DNA of 61,281 nt from Octadecabacter sp. (GCA_017886375.1 JAGGNB010000007.1:1-61281), one strand, 5' to 3'; positions 1 to 9,809 are shown, numbered from the stretch's first letter. The notes: a model not told the origin generated them from the letters alone. Translations and numbers: made by a program.

Positions 1-72
1 GCCCTTGGGATCGTTGCAATGTCGGCACTGCTGGCCTTTCAGCTGCGCCAGTCGGCCAACCAGCCAGCCTAG
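1..72 (+). CDS. C-terminal end of an unidentified, probably membrane, protein
   Basis: The first frame is open from the window edge to a TAG at 70-72 and gives 23 residues: a hydrophobic stretch ([12 protein letters not shown]) followed by a short polar tail. This would suit the last membrane segment of a transporter, but 23 residues are too few to name a family. The stop codon overlaps that of the convergent der gene in the palindrome CTAG. Confidence 0.5.
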   Translation, partial: ALGIVAMSALLAFQLRQSANQPA

Positions 73-1559
73 CCCCTAAACCGCTTTTTCACATCAGCTG
101 GCGCTTTGCCCAAATGCTTGCGCAGGCGCGACGGCGTTGATTTTGTGTTGTTTTTATACGGGTTCTTATCCGCTTGGCTGCGGAAATGCAGGCGGATCGG
201 CGTGCCCGGCATATCGAAATCCAACCGCAATCCGTTGACCAGATAGCGCGAATAGCTTTCGGGCAGCATATCGGGATGGCTACACATCACAACGAACCCC
301 GGTGGGCGGGTCTTGACCTGCGTGGCGTAGCGCATCTTGATGCGACGCCCGCCCGGTGCGGGCGGTGGGTGCGCCTCGGTCATGCCCATCAACCAACGGT
401 TCAATTGCGCGGTGGTGATCCGACGGTTCCAAACCTCATGGGCTTTCAAGATGGCTTCTTGCAGACGATCAATGCCACGTCCGGTTTTGGCGGACACAGT
501 CACCAGCGGCGCGCCTTTCAACTGGGGCAGCAAACGGGTGAACTGCTCCTGAAGCTCTTTCAGCTTGGCCTGCTTTTCGCCCTCAACATCCCACTTGTTC
601 ACGGCCAGCACCACAGCGCGACCTTCGCGTTCGGCAAGGTCGGCAAGCCGTAAGTCCTGCTGTTCAAACGGAATTTCCACGTCGATCAGAATGACCACGA
701 CTTCGGCGAATTTCACCGCACGCAGACCATCTGCGACCGACAATTTTTCAAGCTTTTCCTGCACCTTAGCGCGTTTTCGTATGCCAGCCGTATCAAAGAT
801 ACGCACCGGAACTGTTGCGCCCTCAGGGCCCCAATCCATCTGCACAGAGATCGCATCGCGGGTGATCCCCGCCTCGGGTCCGGTCAAAAGCCGGTCTTCG
901 CCAAGGATCTGGTTGATCAGCGTCGATTTACCCGCATTTGGGCGGCCTACAACAGCAATTTGCAATGGCTTTGCTTTGGTCGGAACGCGCGGTCCGTCTT
1001 CTTCGTTGTCTTCATTTACCTCGACGTCCACGTCCGGCGCATCGGCGGCTGCGCGTTCTTCAAACGCATCCGAAATCGGCATCAGGACGTCATACATCTC
1101 GCTCAGGCCTTCACCGTGTTCGGCGGACAGGCGAATTGGTTCGCCAAGGCCCAGATTGAAGCCCTCAATCACGCCCGCATCTGCGGCACGGCCTTCGGAT
1201 TTATTGGCCGCCAGAATCACTTTGGCGCTTTTCTTGCGCAGGATGTCGGCGAACACTTCGTCCGCAGGCATGATCCCCATGCGCGCATCATACATGAACA
1301 GGCAAACATCGGCCATTTCAACGGCGCGTTCGGTCAAAGCGCGCATGCGGCCCTGCAACGATTCATCCGTGGCTTCTTCCAGACCGGCGGTGTCGATCAC
1401 CGTGAACCGTAGATCGCCCAAACGCGCCGCACCTTCGCGCAAATCGCGCGTGACTCCGGGTTGGTCATCAACAAGCGCAAGCTTTTTGCCGACAAGACGG
1501 TTGAACAACGTGGATTTGCCGACGTTCGGGCGGCCCACAATGGCGAGAGTGAATGACAT
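69..1559 (-). CDS. der: Ribosome-assembly GTPase Der (EngA)
   Basis: Der is a double GTPase needed for maturation of the 50S ribosomal subunit. Two G domains are visible: the first P-loop GRPNVGKS is at residues 8-15 and the second, GRPNAGKS, at about 205-212. Each is followed by a DTAG switch motif and NKSE or NKWD base-recognition motifs, and a KH-like C-terminal domain ends the protein. The 496 aa length is normal for the family. I chose the ATG at 1559 ([11 protein letters not shown]) over the upstream in-frame start at 1592 because Der normally begins just before its first P-loop. It is the last gene of a minus-strand set with the bamB-like and yfgM-like genes, the same order as in E. 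coli. Confidence 0.97.
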   Translation of the reverse strand: MSFTLAIVGRPNVGKSTLFNRLVGKKLALVDDQPGVTRDLREGAARLGDLRFTVIDTAGLEEATDESLQGRMRALTERAVEMADVCLFMYDARMGIMPADEVFADILRKKSAKVILAANKSEGRAADAGVIEGFNLGLGEPIRLSAEHGEGLSEMYDVLMPISDAFEERAAADAPDVDVEVNEDNEEDGPRVPTKAKPLQIAVVGRPNAGKSTLINQILGEDRLLTGPEAGITRDAISVQMDWGPEGATVPVRIFDTAGIRKRAKVQEKLEKLSVADGLRAVKFAEVVVILIDVEIPFEQQDLRLADLAEREGRAVVLAVNKWDVEGEKQAKLKELQEQFTRLLPQLKGAPLVTVSAKTGRGIDRLQEAILKAHEVWNRRITTAQLNRWLMGMTEAHPPPAPGGRRIKMRYATQVKTRPPGFVVMCSHPDMLPESYSRYLVNGLRLDFDMPGTPIRLHFRSQADKNPYKNNTKSTPSRLRKHLGKAPADVKKRFRG

Positions 1560-1607
1560 GGGGTACGACTCTATTAGGTTAGAGACGCGCACTACACGCT
1601 TTGTCGC

Positions 1608-2936
1608 TTAACGGAAAGCCAGCAATTGGCCACGCTTGGTCACAACGTAAAGCGTGCCATTGGCAACAACTGGGTTTGACGCCGCCCCGCCTGGGATTTC
1701 GATGGTTCCGACCAATGCGCCCGACGTGGGGTCAAACTGGCGGATCAACCCGTCGCTTGACGCCACAATAAGACGACCCCCCGCAAGGATAGGGCCATAA
1801 TGGGCAAAACGGGTTTTCTGGCGACGTTCGCGGGTTTGTTCAAAACCGGGCAATGCAACGCGCCAAATCGCGGTGCCGTCGTCCGCGTCAAGCCGCAGCA
1901 ATTCGCCGATGTCATTGACCAGAAAAACCGACCCACCCGCAGGCCATACAGGGCCAACGGCACCCTCGGTCGCGGTCCAGATGCGATCTCCGTTGGCAAT
2001 TTCAAGCGCCACAACGCGGCCCGAAAAGTTGCCAACATAGACGCGGTCGCCGTCAATCACTGGATCGCCAGCGATGTCGGAAATGTTTGAAGCGGCTTGG
2101 CCGGGGCGCTGGCCCGTCACAACAGTGGACCAACGGCGCAACCCGCCTTGAGGGAAAGCCGCAAGAACTTCGCCGGTCGGAAACGGGAAAATCGCGAAAT
2201 CGCCAGATACCGCGGCACCCGCCCCACCTGAGAAATTCGACACAGGCGGTGTGCCACTTTGGGTCCAGCGGATTCGCCCTGATGCCAACTCAATAGCCCA
2301 AGCACGGCCATCGCGGGCCACAACATAGGCCAGATCACCAACTATTGTTGGTGCAGAAGTCCCGGGTGCATCAAGGTCTTGGCGCCAGATTTCAGCGCCT
2401 GACGCCGCGTCCAGCGCGACAACTTCGCCAAATCCGGTGGTGGCCAGCAAAACCGGCCCCGCCACAGCCAGACCACCGCCCGACGCATCACGCGGATTGT
2501 CGGTTGGCGGGATGACGCTGCGCGCCCAAAGGGTTTCCCCTGCGGTCGATGTCGCAACAACCTGACTTTGTGCATCCATCGTGTAGACCGCGCTTGGCGT
2601 TACAATCGGATCAGCCGTTATCCGAAGCCGGCGGCTGTCACCTGCGCCAATATTGTTTGAAAACAACGGCGCGAGAGACGCGCCAAGGGCCGGATGGGTC
2701 ACCATATGGGTCGGCCCACCATTGCGATGGGTCCAATCGGCGTTGACCACCGCAGCGGGCAATGAAATCGGGCGGGCTTGGTTCACGAAGGCGGCGACAT
2801 CTGTCGCGCCGCCCCGAATGTCCAGCCGCTCACCCGTAAGGATGATGTCTTGTTCTCCGCAGGCCGCGAGCGCCGTCGTAAGCGCCAAAGCCACCAGTGT
2901 CGGTCTCTTGAAGACTGTCAATATTCTGCCTGTCAC
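1608..2936 (-). CDS. bamB: BamB-like PQQ-repeat beta-propeller lipoprotein
   Basis: The protein is predicted to be an outer-membrane lipoprotein of the BAM complex that assists insertion of beta-barrel proteins. A short signal peptide ends in the lipobox LAAC with Cys26. About 400 residues of PQQ-type repeats follow (repeated patterns such as VVALDAASGAEIWRQ), as expected for an eight-bladed propeller. The start is the GTG at 2936, preceded by AAGGGGAACGAC; the in-frame ATG at 3026 would overlap the upstream gene and put 30 extra residues ahead of the signal peptide. It lies 34 bp after the yfgM-like gene and about 50 bp before der. BamB is the best match by architecture and synteny; the sequence itself is divergent. 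Confidence 0.85.
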   Translation of the reverse strand: MTGRILTVFKRPTLVALALTTALAACGEQDIILTGERLDIRGGATDVAAFVNQARPISLPAAVVNADWTHRNGGPTHMVTHPALGASLAPLFSNNIGAGDSRRLRITADPIVTPSAVYTMDAQSQVVATSTAGETLWARSVIPPTDNPRDASGGGLAVAGPVLLATTGFGEVVALDAASGAEIWRQDLDAPGTSAPTIVGDLAYVVARDGRAWAIELASGRIRWTQSGTPPVSNFSGGAGAAVSGDFAIFPFPTGEVLAAFPQGGLRRWSTVVTGQRPGQAASNISDIAGDPVIDGDRVYVGNFSGRVVALEIANGDRIWTATEGAVGPVWPAGGSVFLVNDIGELLRLDADDGTAIWRVALPGFEQTRERRQKTRFAHYGPILAGGRLIVASSDGLIRQFDPTSGALVGTIEIPGGAASNPVVANGTLYVVTKRGQLLAFR

Positions 2937-2970
2937 GTCGTTCCCCTTTTCGGGCCCCTTAGCGGGTGTC

Positions 2971-3660
2971 TTAATTGTCCTGCGCATCTGTAGCAGCAAT
3001 ATTACCCACAAGTGCGTCAATGTCACCGCCCAAGGCTACAATCATACTGAACGCCCGCTCACGCAAGCCCCGCGTCGCTTCGGCGTCTTGGGCGAGGGCG
3101 ACAAATTGCGTCATCGCAGTGTCAATGTCGCCCGCTTCAACGCTGATCAGCGCCAGCTGTTCTTGCGCCAGCACACGGAACGACCCACCGGCCATGGCCA
3201 AGCCTGCCAGCAGCGCGCGACGATCATCAATCAACAGCGTATCGCCTTGAACCATAACGGATTTTAATACCGCAAGGTCGCGGTAGACTTGCGGCACGTC
3301 GGCGTCCAGCGCCACGGCCTCAAGTGCGCCAGCGGCCCCCGCGATGTCGTCGGTTTCGGTCAAATTGGCCGCCGTTAACAGCCCTGTGATCGCAGCAGCA
3401 GGTCCGCTTACATCAATCGCCTGCAAGGCGGCCGCGCGCCCTTCGTCGTCGTCAATTTCAAGTGCCGCGAGGATTTCATCACCCGCCGCCTGCGCGGCGC
3501 TTGTGATTTGCGCCTTGCGAAGCTCCGAATATGAGGTGCCGCCAACGATCAGCAAAACAGCCAAGACAGCGATCCAGCCATACTTGCGCATATAGCCGAA
3601 CAGCTTGTCCTTGCGGACCTCTTCGGTGACTTCATCGATGAAGGATTCAGAATTGCTCAT
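2971..3660 (-). CDS. YfgM-like TPR membrane protein
   Basis: This 229 aa protein has a short charged cytoplasmic N-terminus, one membrane segment at about residues 28-44 and a long Ala-rich helical periplasmic part with the spacing of TPR-like repeats. That architecture and the position before bamB and der match YfgM, the SecYEG-associated periplasmic chaperone, annotated in many alphaproteobacteria simply as tetratricopeptide repeat protein. The start has a GAGGG motif shortly upstream (GCGAGGGCACA before the ATG). It is the first gene of the minus-strand set, so its promoter should lie in 3661-3750. The role in translocon-linked chaperoning is inferred from family and synteny only. Confidence 0.8.
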   Translation of the reverse strand: MSNSESFIDEVTEEVRKDKLFGYMRKYGWIAVLAVLLIVGGTSYSELRKAQITSAAQAAGDEILAALEIDDDEGRAAALQAIDVSGPAAAITGLLTAANLTETDDIAGAAGALEAVALDADVPQVYRDLAVLKSVMVQGDTLLIDDRRALLAGLAMAGGSFRVLAQEQLALISVEAGDIDTAMTQFVALAQDAEATRGLRERAFSMIVALGGDIDALVGNIAATDAQDN

Positions 3661-3865
3661 TGTGCCCTCGCGCAGTTTCTAGCCCCTCTTATCGCGAAGG
3701 CGTAAGCAGGGACAAGACCCGCGCGGTCACACATTGGAAATGGGCCGTGAAATTGCCCTAGAAAATCATACCATTCTCGGTGAATTCATCAAAGTAACGA
3801 CCTTTAACATTTCAACCTTGCCCATGCGTCACTTTTTCTTTAATCTGAACTGGTCGGTTTAGCGT

Positions 3866-3888
3866 AATAACTGGTACATTATTTGACA
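3866..3888 (+). promoter_or_regulatory. Candidate operator and -35 box upstream of the RND operon
   Basis: AATAACTGGTACATTATT at 3866-3883 is an imperfect 18-bp palindrome with 7 of 9 positions symmetric, and it runs into a TTGACA at 3883-3888, 35 bp before the efflux operon. The stretch is clearly more AT-rich than its surroundings. I could not find a good -10 box at the right spacing, so the promoter part is tentative. A TetR- or MarR-type repressor is usual for such pumps, but no regulator gene is adjacent. Confidence 0.3.
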
Positions 3889-3922
3889 TCCAAATCATCC
3901 CACACACTGCGAGACTTAATTT

Positions 3923-5152
3923 ATGCGATTTATGCCCCTGTTCACTGCCATCGTCGTGTCGATCGCACTTTATGCCCTCGTCTTTGAGAGGGAATCGTTG
4001 CTGGCCTTCGCCCAAGTCGAACCGGGCGTCGAAGAAATTATCGACGACGCAGTCACACTTAATCCGATCAGTGTCGTCGCCATGACATCCCACGCCGTCA
4101 CCGTGGACAGCGCCGTCATCATGCGCGGGCGCACCGAAGCTGCGCGGCAAGTGACCGTCGCATCCGAAATCTCGGGCCTTGTGATATCCGAACCGATCCG
4201 CAAGGGCGCATTTGTCGACGCGGGCGATCTGTTGTGTCAACTTGATCCCGGCACGCTTGCCGCGCAATTGGCCGAAGGCCGCGCGCGTCTGGCCGAGGCC
4301 CAAGGCCGCGTCCCCGAAGCCCAAGCAACTGTCGTTGAAGCCTCAGCCAGCGTGCGCGAAGCCGAAATCAACGTCAACGTCGCACGCCGCCTGTCCGAAG
4401 AAGGTTTTGCGTCCGAAACCCGTCTGATCAGTGCCGAAGCCGCACTTGAAGCCGCAAACGCAGGCGTGCAACGCGCCTCTAGCCAAGTGATATCTGCGCA
4501 AGCAGGCATTGAGGGTGCGCAGGCCACCGTCGCCGCAGACGAACGTGCGATTGAGCGTTTGAACATCACCGCACCCTTTGCGGGCCTGCTTGAAAGTGAC
4601 ACCAGCGAACTTGGCTCGCTCATGCAGCCGGGCGCGCCCTGCGCCACCATTATCCAGCTGGACCCGATTAAGCTGGTGGGTTTTGTGCCCGAAGCCAGCG
4701 TCAGCCAGATCACAGTCGGTGCCATGGCCGGCGCGCGCCTGACAACCGGGCAAGAGGTCGTGGGCCAAGTGACGTTCTTGTCGCGCTCAGCAGATGAGCA
4801 GACCCGCACATTCCGCGTCGAAGTGCGGGTGCCAAACGCCGATCAGCTTATCGGTGACGGGCAAACGGCCGAAATTGTCGTCGCATCGGACGGACGCATG
4901 GCGCATCTTTTGCCAGCCTCATCGTTGACGTTGGACAATGACGGCGCCATCGGCATCCGCGCCATCGTCACACAAGATGACACCGACATCGATATCGCGC
5001 GGTTCATGCCCGTGGGCATCATGCGCGACACCATTGACGGCATCTGGGTCACAGGCCTGCCCGAAACGGTGGACGTGATTGTTGTCGGACAAGAATATGT
5101 GACAGACGGCGTACCCGTCGTTGCAACCATGCAGCAGGAGACTGACGGATGA
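3923..5152 (+). CDS. RND efflux periplasmic adaptor (membrane fusion protein)
   Basis: The adaptor joins an inner-membrane RND pump to an outer-membrane channel. It has an N-terminal membrane anchor or signal (about residues 4-20), a split lipoyl/barrel-sandwich region (VTVASEISGLV near residue 75, and a second half after residue 210), and between them a long Ala/Glu-rich stretch (about 105-195) that would form the alpha-helical hairpin. The 409 aa length is typical of the HlyD/AcrA family. The last codon overlaps the pump gene start (ATGA at 5149-5152), so the two are translationally coupled. The ribosome binding site is weak (GCGAGAC). No outer-membrane channel gene is present here. Confidence 0.92.
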   Translation: MRFMPLFTAIVVSIALYALVFERESLLAFAQVEPGVEEIIDDAVTLNPISVVAMTSHAVTVDSAVIMRGRTEAARQVTVASEISGLVISEPIRKGAFVDAGDLLCQLDPGTLAAQLAEGRARLAEAQGRVPEAQATVVEASASVREAEINVNVARRLSEEGFASETRLISAEAALEAANAGVQRASSQVISAQAGIEGAQATVAADERAIERLNITAPFAGLLESDTSELGSLMQPGAPCATIIQLDPIKLVGFVPEASVSQITVGAMAGARLTTGQEVVGQVTFLSRSADEQTRTFRVEVRVPNADQLIGDGQTAEIVVASDGRMAHLLPASSLTLDNDGAIGIRAIVTQDDTDIDIARFMPVGIMRDTIDGIWVTGLPETVDVIVVGQEYVTDGVPVVATMQQETDG

Positions 5153-8100
5153 TCAAAATCGTCGACGTCGCCGCCGCACGCGCGCGCATGGTCATCGCCT
5201 TTATCATCCTGTCGCTTTTGGCGGGGGGATTTGCCTATTATGCCCTACCCAAAGAAGGCGAACCGGACATCGAAATTCCGGTGATCTTCGTGTCCGTCCC
5301 CTTCCCGGGTATTTCAGCCGAAGACTCGGAAACTCTGTTGGTCCAGCCGATGGAATCGCAGTTGCGCGATCTTGACGGGTTGAAGACCATGACCGCGACG
5401 GCGGCCGAAAACTACGCAGGTGTTGCGCTGGAATTCGATTTCGGTTGGAACAAGACCGAAACCATGGCCGACATTCGCGACGCGATGAACACGGTCGAAA
5501 GCGAATTCCCCGACGGGGCCGATAATTATTCCATCAATGAAATCAACTTTTCCGAGTTCCCGATCATCATCGTCAACCTGACGGGCGATGTCCCCGAACG
5601 CACGCTTATCCAAGTGGCCGAGGATTTGCAGGAAACCGTTGAAGGCATCGAAGGTGTGCTTGAGGCAGCGCTGACCGGACAGCGCGCCGAGATGATTGAA
5701 GTCATCATCGATCCGCTCAAGCTGGAATCCTACAACGTCACAGCAAGTGAGCTGATCGACGTCGTCACCCAAAACAACCTACTGATCGCCGCCGGTGAAG
5801 TAGAGACGGCACAGGGGTCGTTCGCTGTCAAAATCCCCTCCAGTTTCGATGAACCACGCGACATTTACTCCCTGCCCGTCAAGATCAACGGCGACCGCGT
5901 TATCACGCTGGGCGATCTTGCAGAAATCCGCCTGACGTTTGAGGACCGCGCAAGCACTGCGCGCTTTAACGGAACGACCACTGTGGCGCTGCAGGTGGTC
6001 AAACGCCGTGGGTTCAATCTGATCGACACCGCACAAGAAGTGCGCGACGTGATCGACGCGGAAGTCGCCGCATGGCCGCAAGATTTGCAAGACGCGGTGC
6101 AAGTTGGCCTGTCCAATGATCAATCCCGCAACGTCAATTCCATGGTCCGCCAGCTTGAAGGCTCGGTTTTGACCGCCATCGCGCTGGTGATGATCGTGGT
6201 CCTCGCGACCCTTGGCACACGCCCAGCGCTGCTGGTCGGATTCGCTATTCCGACATCGTTCCTATTGTGCTTTGCATTCCTTGCGGTGATGGGCGTGACC
6301 ATTTCAAACATCGTGATGTTCGGACTGATCCTTGCTGTGGGAATGTTGGTGGACGGGGCCATTGTGGTGGTCGAATTCGCCGACAAACGCATGCAAGAAG
6401 GCGCCGGCCCAATGGAGGCCTATACCGACGCTGCCAAACGGATGTTCTGGCCCATCGTGTCGTCAACCGCCACGACGCTCTGTGCGTTCCTGCCCATGCT
6501 GTTCTGGCCCGGTGTGCCGGGGCAATTCATGGGCATGTTGCCTGTCACAATTATCTTCGTTTTGTCCGCATCGCTGATCGTGGCGCTGATCTACCTGCCC
6601 GTCATGGGCGGCGTTACAGGGCGCATGTCGCGCGCCTTTGGCAACACGTCAGACGCTCTTAAGGCCCGCTTGCCGTGGTTCGTGAATGCCCTCTTGGTTC
6701 TGCCCGCGATCATGATCGTGTTCACCGGCGCGATGATGACATTGAACCCCGGCTATCTGACCGGTGAACAGGTCAACAACGGCGGATTTTTCGCCGCCCT
6801 GCCCGGGATGATCGTGTTCTTGTTGGGCGGCGTGGCCGTGTCGATCACCGTCGGTGCCGCCAAAATCGAACGCCCTGCAAAGCGCATCAAGGCGGGCTAC
6901 CGCCGCACGATCTTTGGCCGCTTTATCCATTTCATCGCCGGCAACCCGATCATGCCCATCGTGTCTATCGTTGGCATCATCTTCCTCGTCTATTCGACGT
7001 TCATCTTTTTTGGTGCCAACAACAACGGCGTCGAATTCTTCGTTGAAAACGAACCCGAACAGGCCATCGTTTACGTCCAAGCCCGCGGCAACCTGTCGAT
7101 TGCGGAAAAAGACATTCTCGTGCGCCAAGTCGAAACCATCACCCTGCAAGAACCCGGTATCCAGTCGGTCTTTGCCTTTGCCGGAGAGGGCGGTTTGAAC
7201 CAAAACACCGCCGGTGCGAGTGGCCCAAAAGATGCGATAGGCCAGCTACAAATCGAATTGGTTCCATGGGACGACCGCCCCGCATTTGCGCGCGCCAATG
7301 ACATTGATTTGGCCACGTTGGACGGTGATCTGGTGATCGCACGCCTGCAAACCGCCCTTGATACGATCCCCGGTATCCGCACCGAAATCCTGAACCTGTC
7401 GATGGGTCCGGGTTCGGCGAAACCGGTGCATCTGCGCCTGTCAGGTGACAATTGGGATGAACTGCGCGTGGCCACGGCCCTCGCGCGGGACCAGTTTGAC
7501 ACAACAACCGGCCTGACCCTGATTGAGGACAGCCGCCCCCTACCCGGCATTGATTGGGAAATCACAGTCGATGTGCAAAAAGCGGGGCGTTACGGCGCCA
7601 ATGTCGCAGCGGTCGGTGGCATGGTGCAACTTGTTACGCGGGGCATTTTGCTCGACACGATGCGGGTCGATTCCTCGGACGAAGAAATTGAAATCCGTGT
7701 GCGCCTGCCCGAAGCCGACCGCGTATTGTCCACCTTAGATAGCTTGCGTGTGCGCACAACGTCAGGCCTCGTGCCACTGTCCAATTTCATCACCCGCACG
7801 CCGGTTCCCGAACTGGCGCAGATTGATCGGATCGACCAGAACCGCTACTTTGATGTCAAAGCGGATGTGGCACCGAACCTCACGAAATTCACAACTGGCG
7901 AAGGCGATGACCTGTCCGTCCTCGGCCTGTTCCGCGAACTGCAGGACAGCGACGCCGCACCGGACGCCAACCGCACGATCATGGCATCGGATGGCGCGAT
8001 CTTTGTGCTGGTCGACCTGATCGATGCGCCAAACGTCGCCGCTGTGCAAAGCGCCATCACCGACGGCGACGCGCTCCCCGTGGCCGTCAATGGCAACGAA

Positions 8101-8910
8101 CGCATCGCGACGATAACCCAGTGGCTCGACACAAACCCCTTCCCCGCTTCTGTCAGTCATGAATGGACCGGCGATCAGGAAGACCAAGCCGAATCCGGTG
8201 CGTTCCTCGCCAATGCATTCGCGGGCGCATTGGGGCTGATGTTCATTATCCTGCTGGCGCAATTTAACTCGGTCTATAATTCGGTGCTGGTGCTGCTGGC
8301 CGTCGTCCTGTCCACCACGGGCGTGCTGATCGGTATGCTGGTCATGGATCAGGCGTTTTCGATCATCATGACCGGCACAGGGATCGTCGCCCTCGCGGGA
8401 ATCGTGGTGAACAACAACATCGTGTTGATCGACACCTATCAAGAATACGAACGCTACATGCCCCGCACTGAGGCGATCACCCGCACAGCCGAAGACCGGA
8501 TTCGCCCTGTGTTGCTGACCACCATCACCACGATGGCGGGCCTTGCGCCGATGATGTTCGGCCTTTCGCTGGACTTTATCGGGGGTGGCTATTCCATCGA
8601 CAGCCCAACATCGTTGTGGTGGAAACAACTGGCCACGGCTGTGGTCTTTGGCCTTGGCATTGCAACCGTACTGACGCTGGTGTTCACCCCGTCAATGCTG
8701 GCCCTGCGCGTCTGGGTCACGACCTACGCGCGCTGGGGTGCGCAGCTGCTGTCCAAACTGTCGATGGGCAAATCCAGCCGCGCCGCACAAGACTGGGCGT
8801 TGAGCCGCGAAGCCAAACGGATCATGGCACCGGAAATCATCTGGGATGATCCTGATGACGTGCCCGTCCCTGTGATGGCACCAGCGGCCGCCCTGAAAGC
8901 AGCTGAGTGA
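5149..8910 (+). CDS. RND efflux pump, oversized (1253 aa)
   Basis: This is a proton-driven inner-membrane exporter of the AcrB/MexB superfamily. The first TM helix is near residues 14-32, with the porter domain after it. The TM4 motif GMLVDGAIVVVEF carries the conserved proton-relay Asp at about residue 402; the second half repeats the fold (ALAGIVVNNNIVLIDTY). Usual length is about 1030-1050 aa. Here about 100 residues are added between TM6 and TM7, including two more hydrophobic segments (about 511-533 and 548-570), and there is a cytoplasmic C-terminal tail. The gene overlaps the adaptor gene by 4 bp and its TGA overlaps the ATG of the desaturase gene. The substrate cannot be told from sequence. 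Confidence 0.93.
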   Translation: MIKIVDVAAARARMVIAFIILSLLAGGFAYYALPKEGEPDIEIPVIFVSVPFPGISAEDSETLLVQPMESQLRDLDGLKTMTATAAENYAGVALEFDFGWNKTETMADIRDAMNTVESEFPDGADNYSINEINFSEFPIIIVNLTGDVPERTLIQVAEDLQETVEGIEGVLEAALTGQRAEMIEVIIDPLKLESYNVTASELIDVVTQNNLLIAAGEVETAQGSFAVKIPSSFDEPRDIYSLPVKINGDRVITLGDLAEIRLTFEDRASTARFNGTTTVALQVVKRRGFNLIDTAQEVRDVIDAEVAAWPQDLQDAVQVGLSNDQSRNVNSMVRQLEGSVLTAIALVMIVVLATLGTRPALLVGFAIPTSFLLCFAFLAVMGVTISNIVMFGLILAVGMLVDGAIVVVEFADKRMQEGAGPMEAYTDAAKRMFWPIVSSTATTLCAFLPMLFWPGVPGQFMGMLPVTIIFVLSASLIVALIYLPVMGGVTGRMSRAFGNTSDALKARLPWFVNALLVLPAIMIVFTGAMMTLNPGYLTGEQVNNGGFFAALPGMIVFLLGGVAVSITVGAAKIERPAKRIKAGYRRTIFGRFIHFIAGNPIMPIVSIVGIIFLVYSTFIFFGANNNGVEFFVENEPEQAIVYVQARGNLSIAEKDILVRQVETITLQEPGIQSVFAFAGEGGLNQNTAGASGPKDAIGQLQIELVPWDDRPAFARANDIDLATLDGDLVIARLQTALDTIPGIRTEILNLSMGPGSAKPVHLRLSGDNWDELRVATALARDQFDTTTGLTLIEDSRPLPGIDWEITVDVQKAGRYGANVAAVGGMVQLVTRGILLDTMRVDSSDEEIEIRVRLPEADRVLSTLDSLRVRTTSGLVPLSNFITRTPVPELAQIDRIDQNRYFDVKADVAPNLTKFTTGEGDDLSVLGLFRELQDSDAAPDANRTIMASDGAIFVLVDLIDAPNVAAVQSAITDGDALPVAVNGNERIATITQWLDTNPFPASVSHEWTGDQEDQAESGAFLANAFAGALGLMFIILLAQFNSVYNSVLVLLAVVLSTTGVLIGMLVMDQAFSIIMTGTGIVALAGIVVNNNIVLIDTYQEYERYMPRTEAITRTAEDRIRPVLLTTITTMAGLAPMMFGLSLDFIGGGYSIDSPTSLWWKQLATAVVFGLGIATVLTLVFTPSMLALRVWVTTYARWGAQLLSKLSMGKSSRAAQDWALSREAKRIMAPEIIWDDPDDVPVPVMAPAAALKAAE

Positions 8911-9803
8911 TGGCAGAGCCTGCACAGGTTCTGGCATCACTCCCCCCACAAACCCGCGCCGACCTAACCACGCGCAGCGATTCCGCGGGGCTGGTGCATC
9001 TGGCAAAACACGCAAGCATCATCTTGGTGTTGGCGGGCTATGTCGCCGCCGGACTGCCGCTGTGGTGGGTGGCAATGCTGCCGCTTGGCATCGCATTGGT
9101 GTTTGTATTCACCTTGCAGCACGAATGCACCCATCAAACGCCGTTCCGTTCGGTCTGGCTGAATGAACTTGTCGGCCACATCTGCGCTGTCTTGATCGCG
9201 CAACCGTTCCTGTGGTTTCGCGCGTTCCACTTGGCGCATCACCGCCACACCAACGACCCGCACAAAGATCCGGAACTGGCTGGCGACGCAAAGCCGGACT
9301 CTTGGTCCGCATTCGCATGGCATCTGGGTACATTGGGATATTGGGCGTCAAAGCTGCGCACGCTGCGCGACAACGCCCGCGGATCGTTCGATCAGACCTA
9401 CGTGTCGCCCCGCGCCCATGCACGCCTAAAAACCGAAAGCCGCCTGTTGATCGCGCTTTACGCCGCAGGGACAGTTTTCACCCTGACCGTCAGTCCGATC
9501 CTGATCTGGATCTGGGCCTTGCCGCTGGCGCTCGGATTTCCGGTGCTACGTCTGTATCTTTTGGCCGAGCACGGACGCTGCCCGCAGGTCGCCAATATGT
9601 TCGAAAACTCGCGCACGACACTGACGAACAAAGTGGTCAAATTGCTCGCGTGGAACATGCCCTATCACGCCGAACACCACGCTTACCCAAACGTGCCGTT
9701 CCACAAATTGCCAGACGCCCACGCGGTCACGGCACCCCACTTGGCGGTCATTGCGGATGGCTACGTGGCCTTCACGAAAACCTATACCTTGCCGTTAAAA
9801 TAA
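8910..9803 (+). CDS. Membrane fatty acid desaturase family protein
   Basis: This is a di-iron integral membrane oxidoreductase. All three histidine boxes are present: HECTH at residues 71-75, HLAHHRH at 107-113 and HAEHH at 253-257, with hydrophobic pairs between them, which fits the fatty acid desaturase/hydroxylase superfamily (297 aa). The start is the ATG at 8910, sharing one base with the pump stop codon (TGATG); a GTG at 8907 is the alternative. Acyl chains, carotenoids or other lipids are all possible substrates. The coupling to an efflux pump suggests co-production, perhaps to adjust the membrane. A terminator-like hairpin follows directly. Confidence 0.88.
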   Translation: MAEPAQVLASLPPQTRADLTTRSDSAGLVHLAKHASIILVLAGYVAAGLPLWWVAMLPLGIALVFVFTLQHECTHQTPFRSVWLNELVGHICAVLIAQPFLWFRAFHLAHHRHTNDPHKDPELAGDAKPDSWSAFAWHLGTLGYWASKLRTLRDNARGSFDQTYVSPRAHARLKTESRLLIALYAAGTVFTLTVSPILIWIWALPLALGFPVLRLYLLAEHGRCPQVANMFENSRTTLTNKVVKLLAWNMPYHAEHHAYPNVPFHKLPDAHAVTAPHLAVIADGYVAFTKTYTLPLK

Positions 9804-9809
9804 CGACAC

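Noticed and set aside
565-1611. Open frame of 348 codons on the plus strand
   Set aside because: It is antisense to der and Ser/Arg/Thr-rich without any domain.
7762-8628. Long open frame (288 codons) on the minus strand
   Set aside because: It is antisense to the RND pump gene, has no family similarity and reflects GC-rich codon bias.
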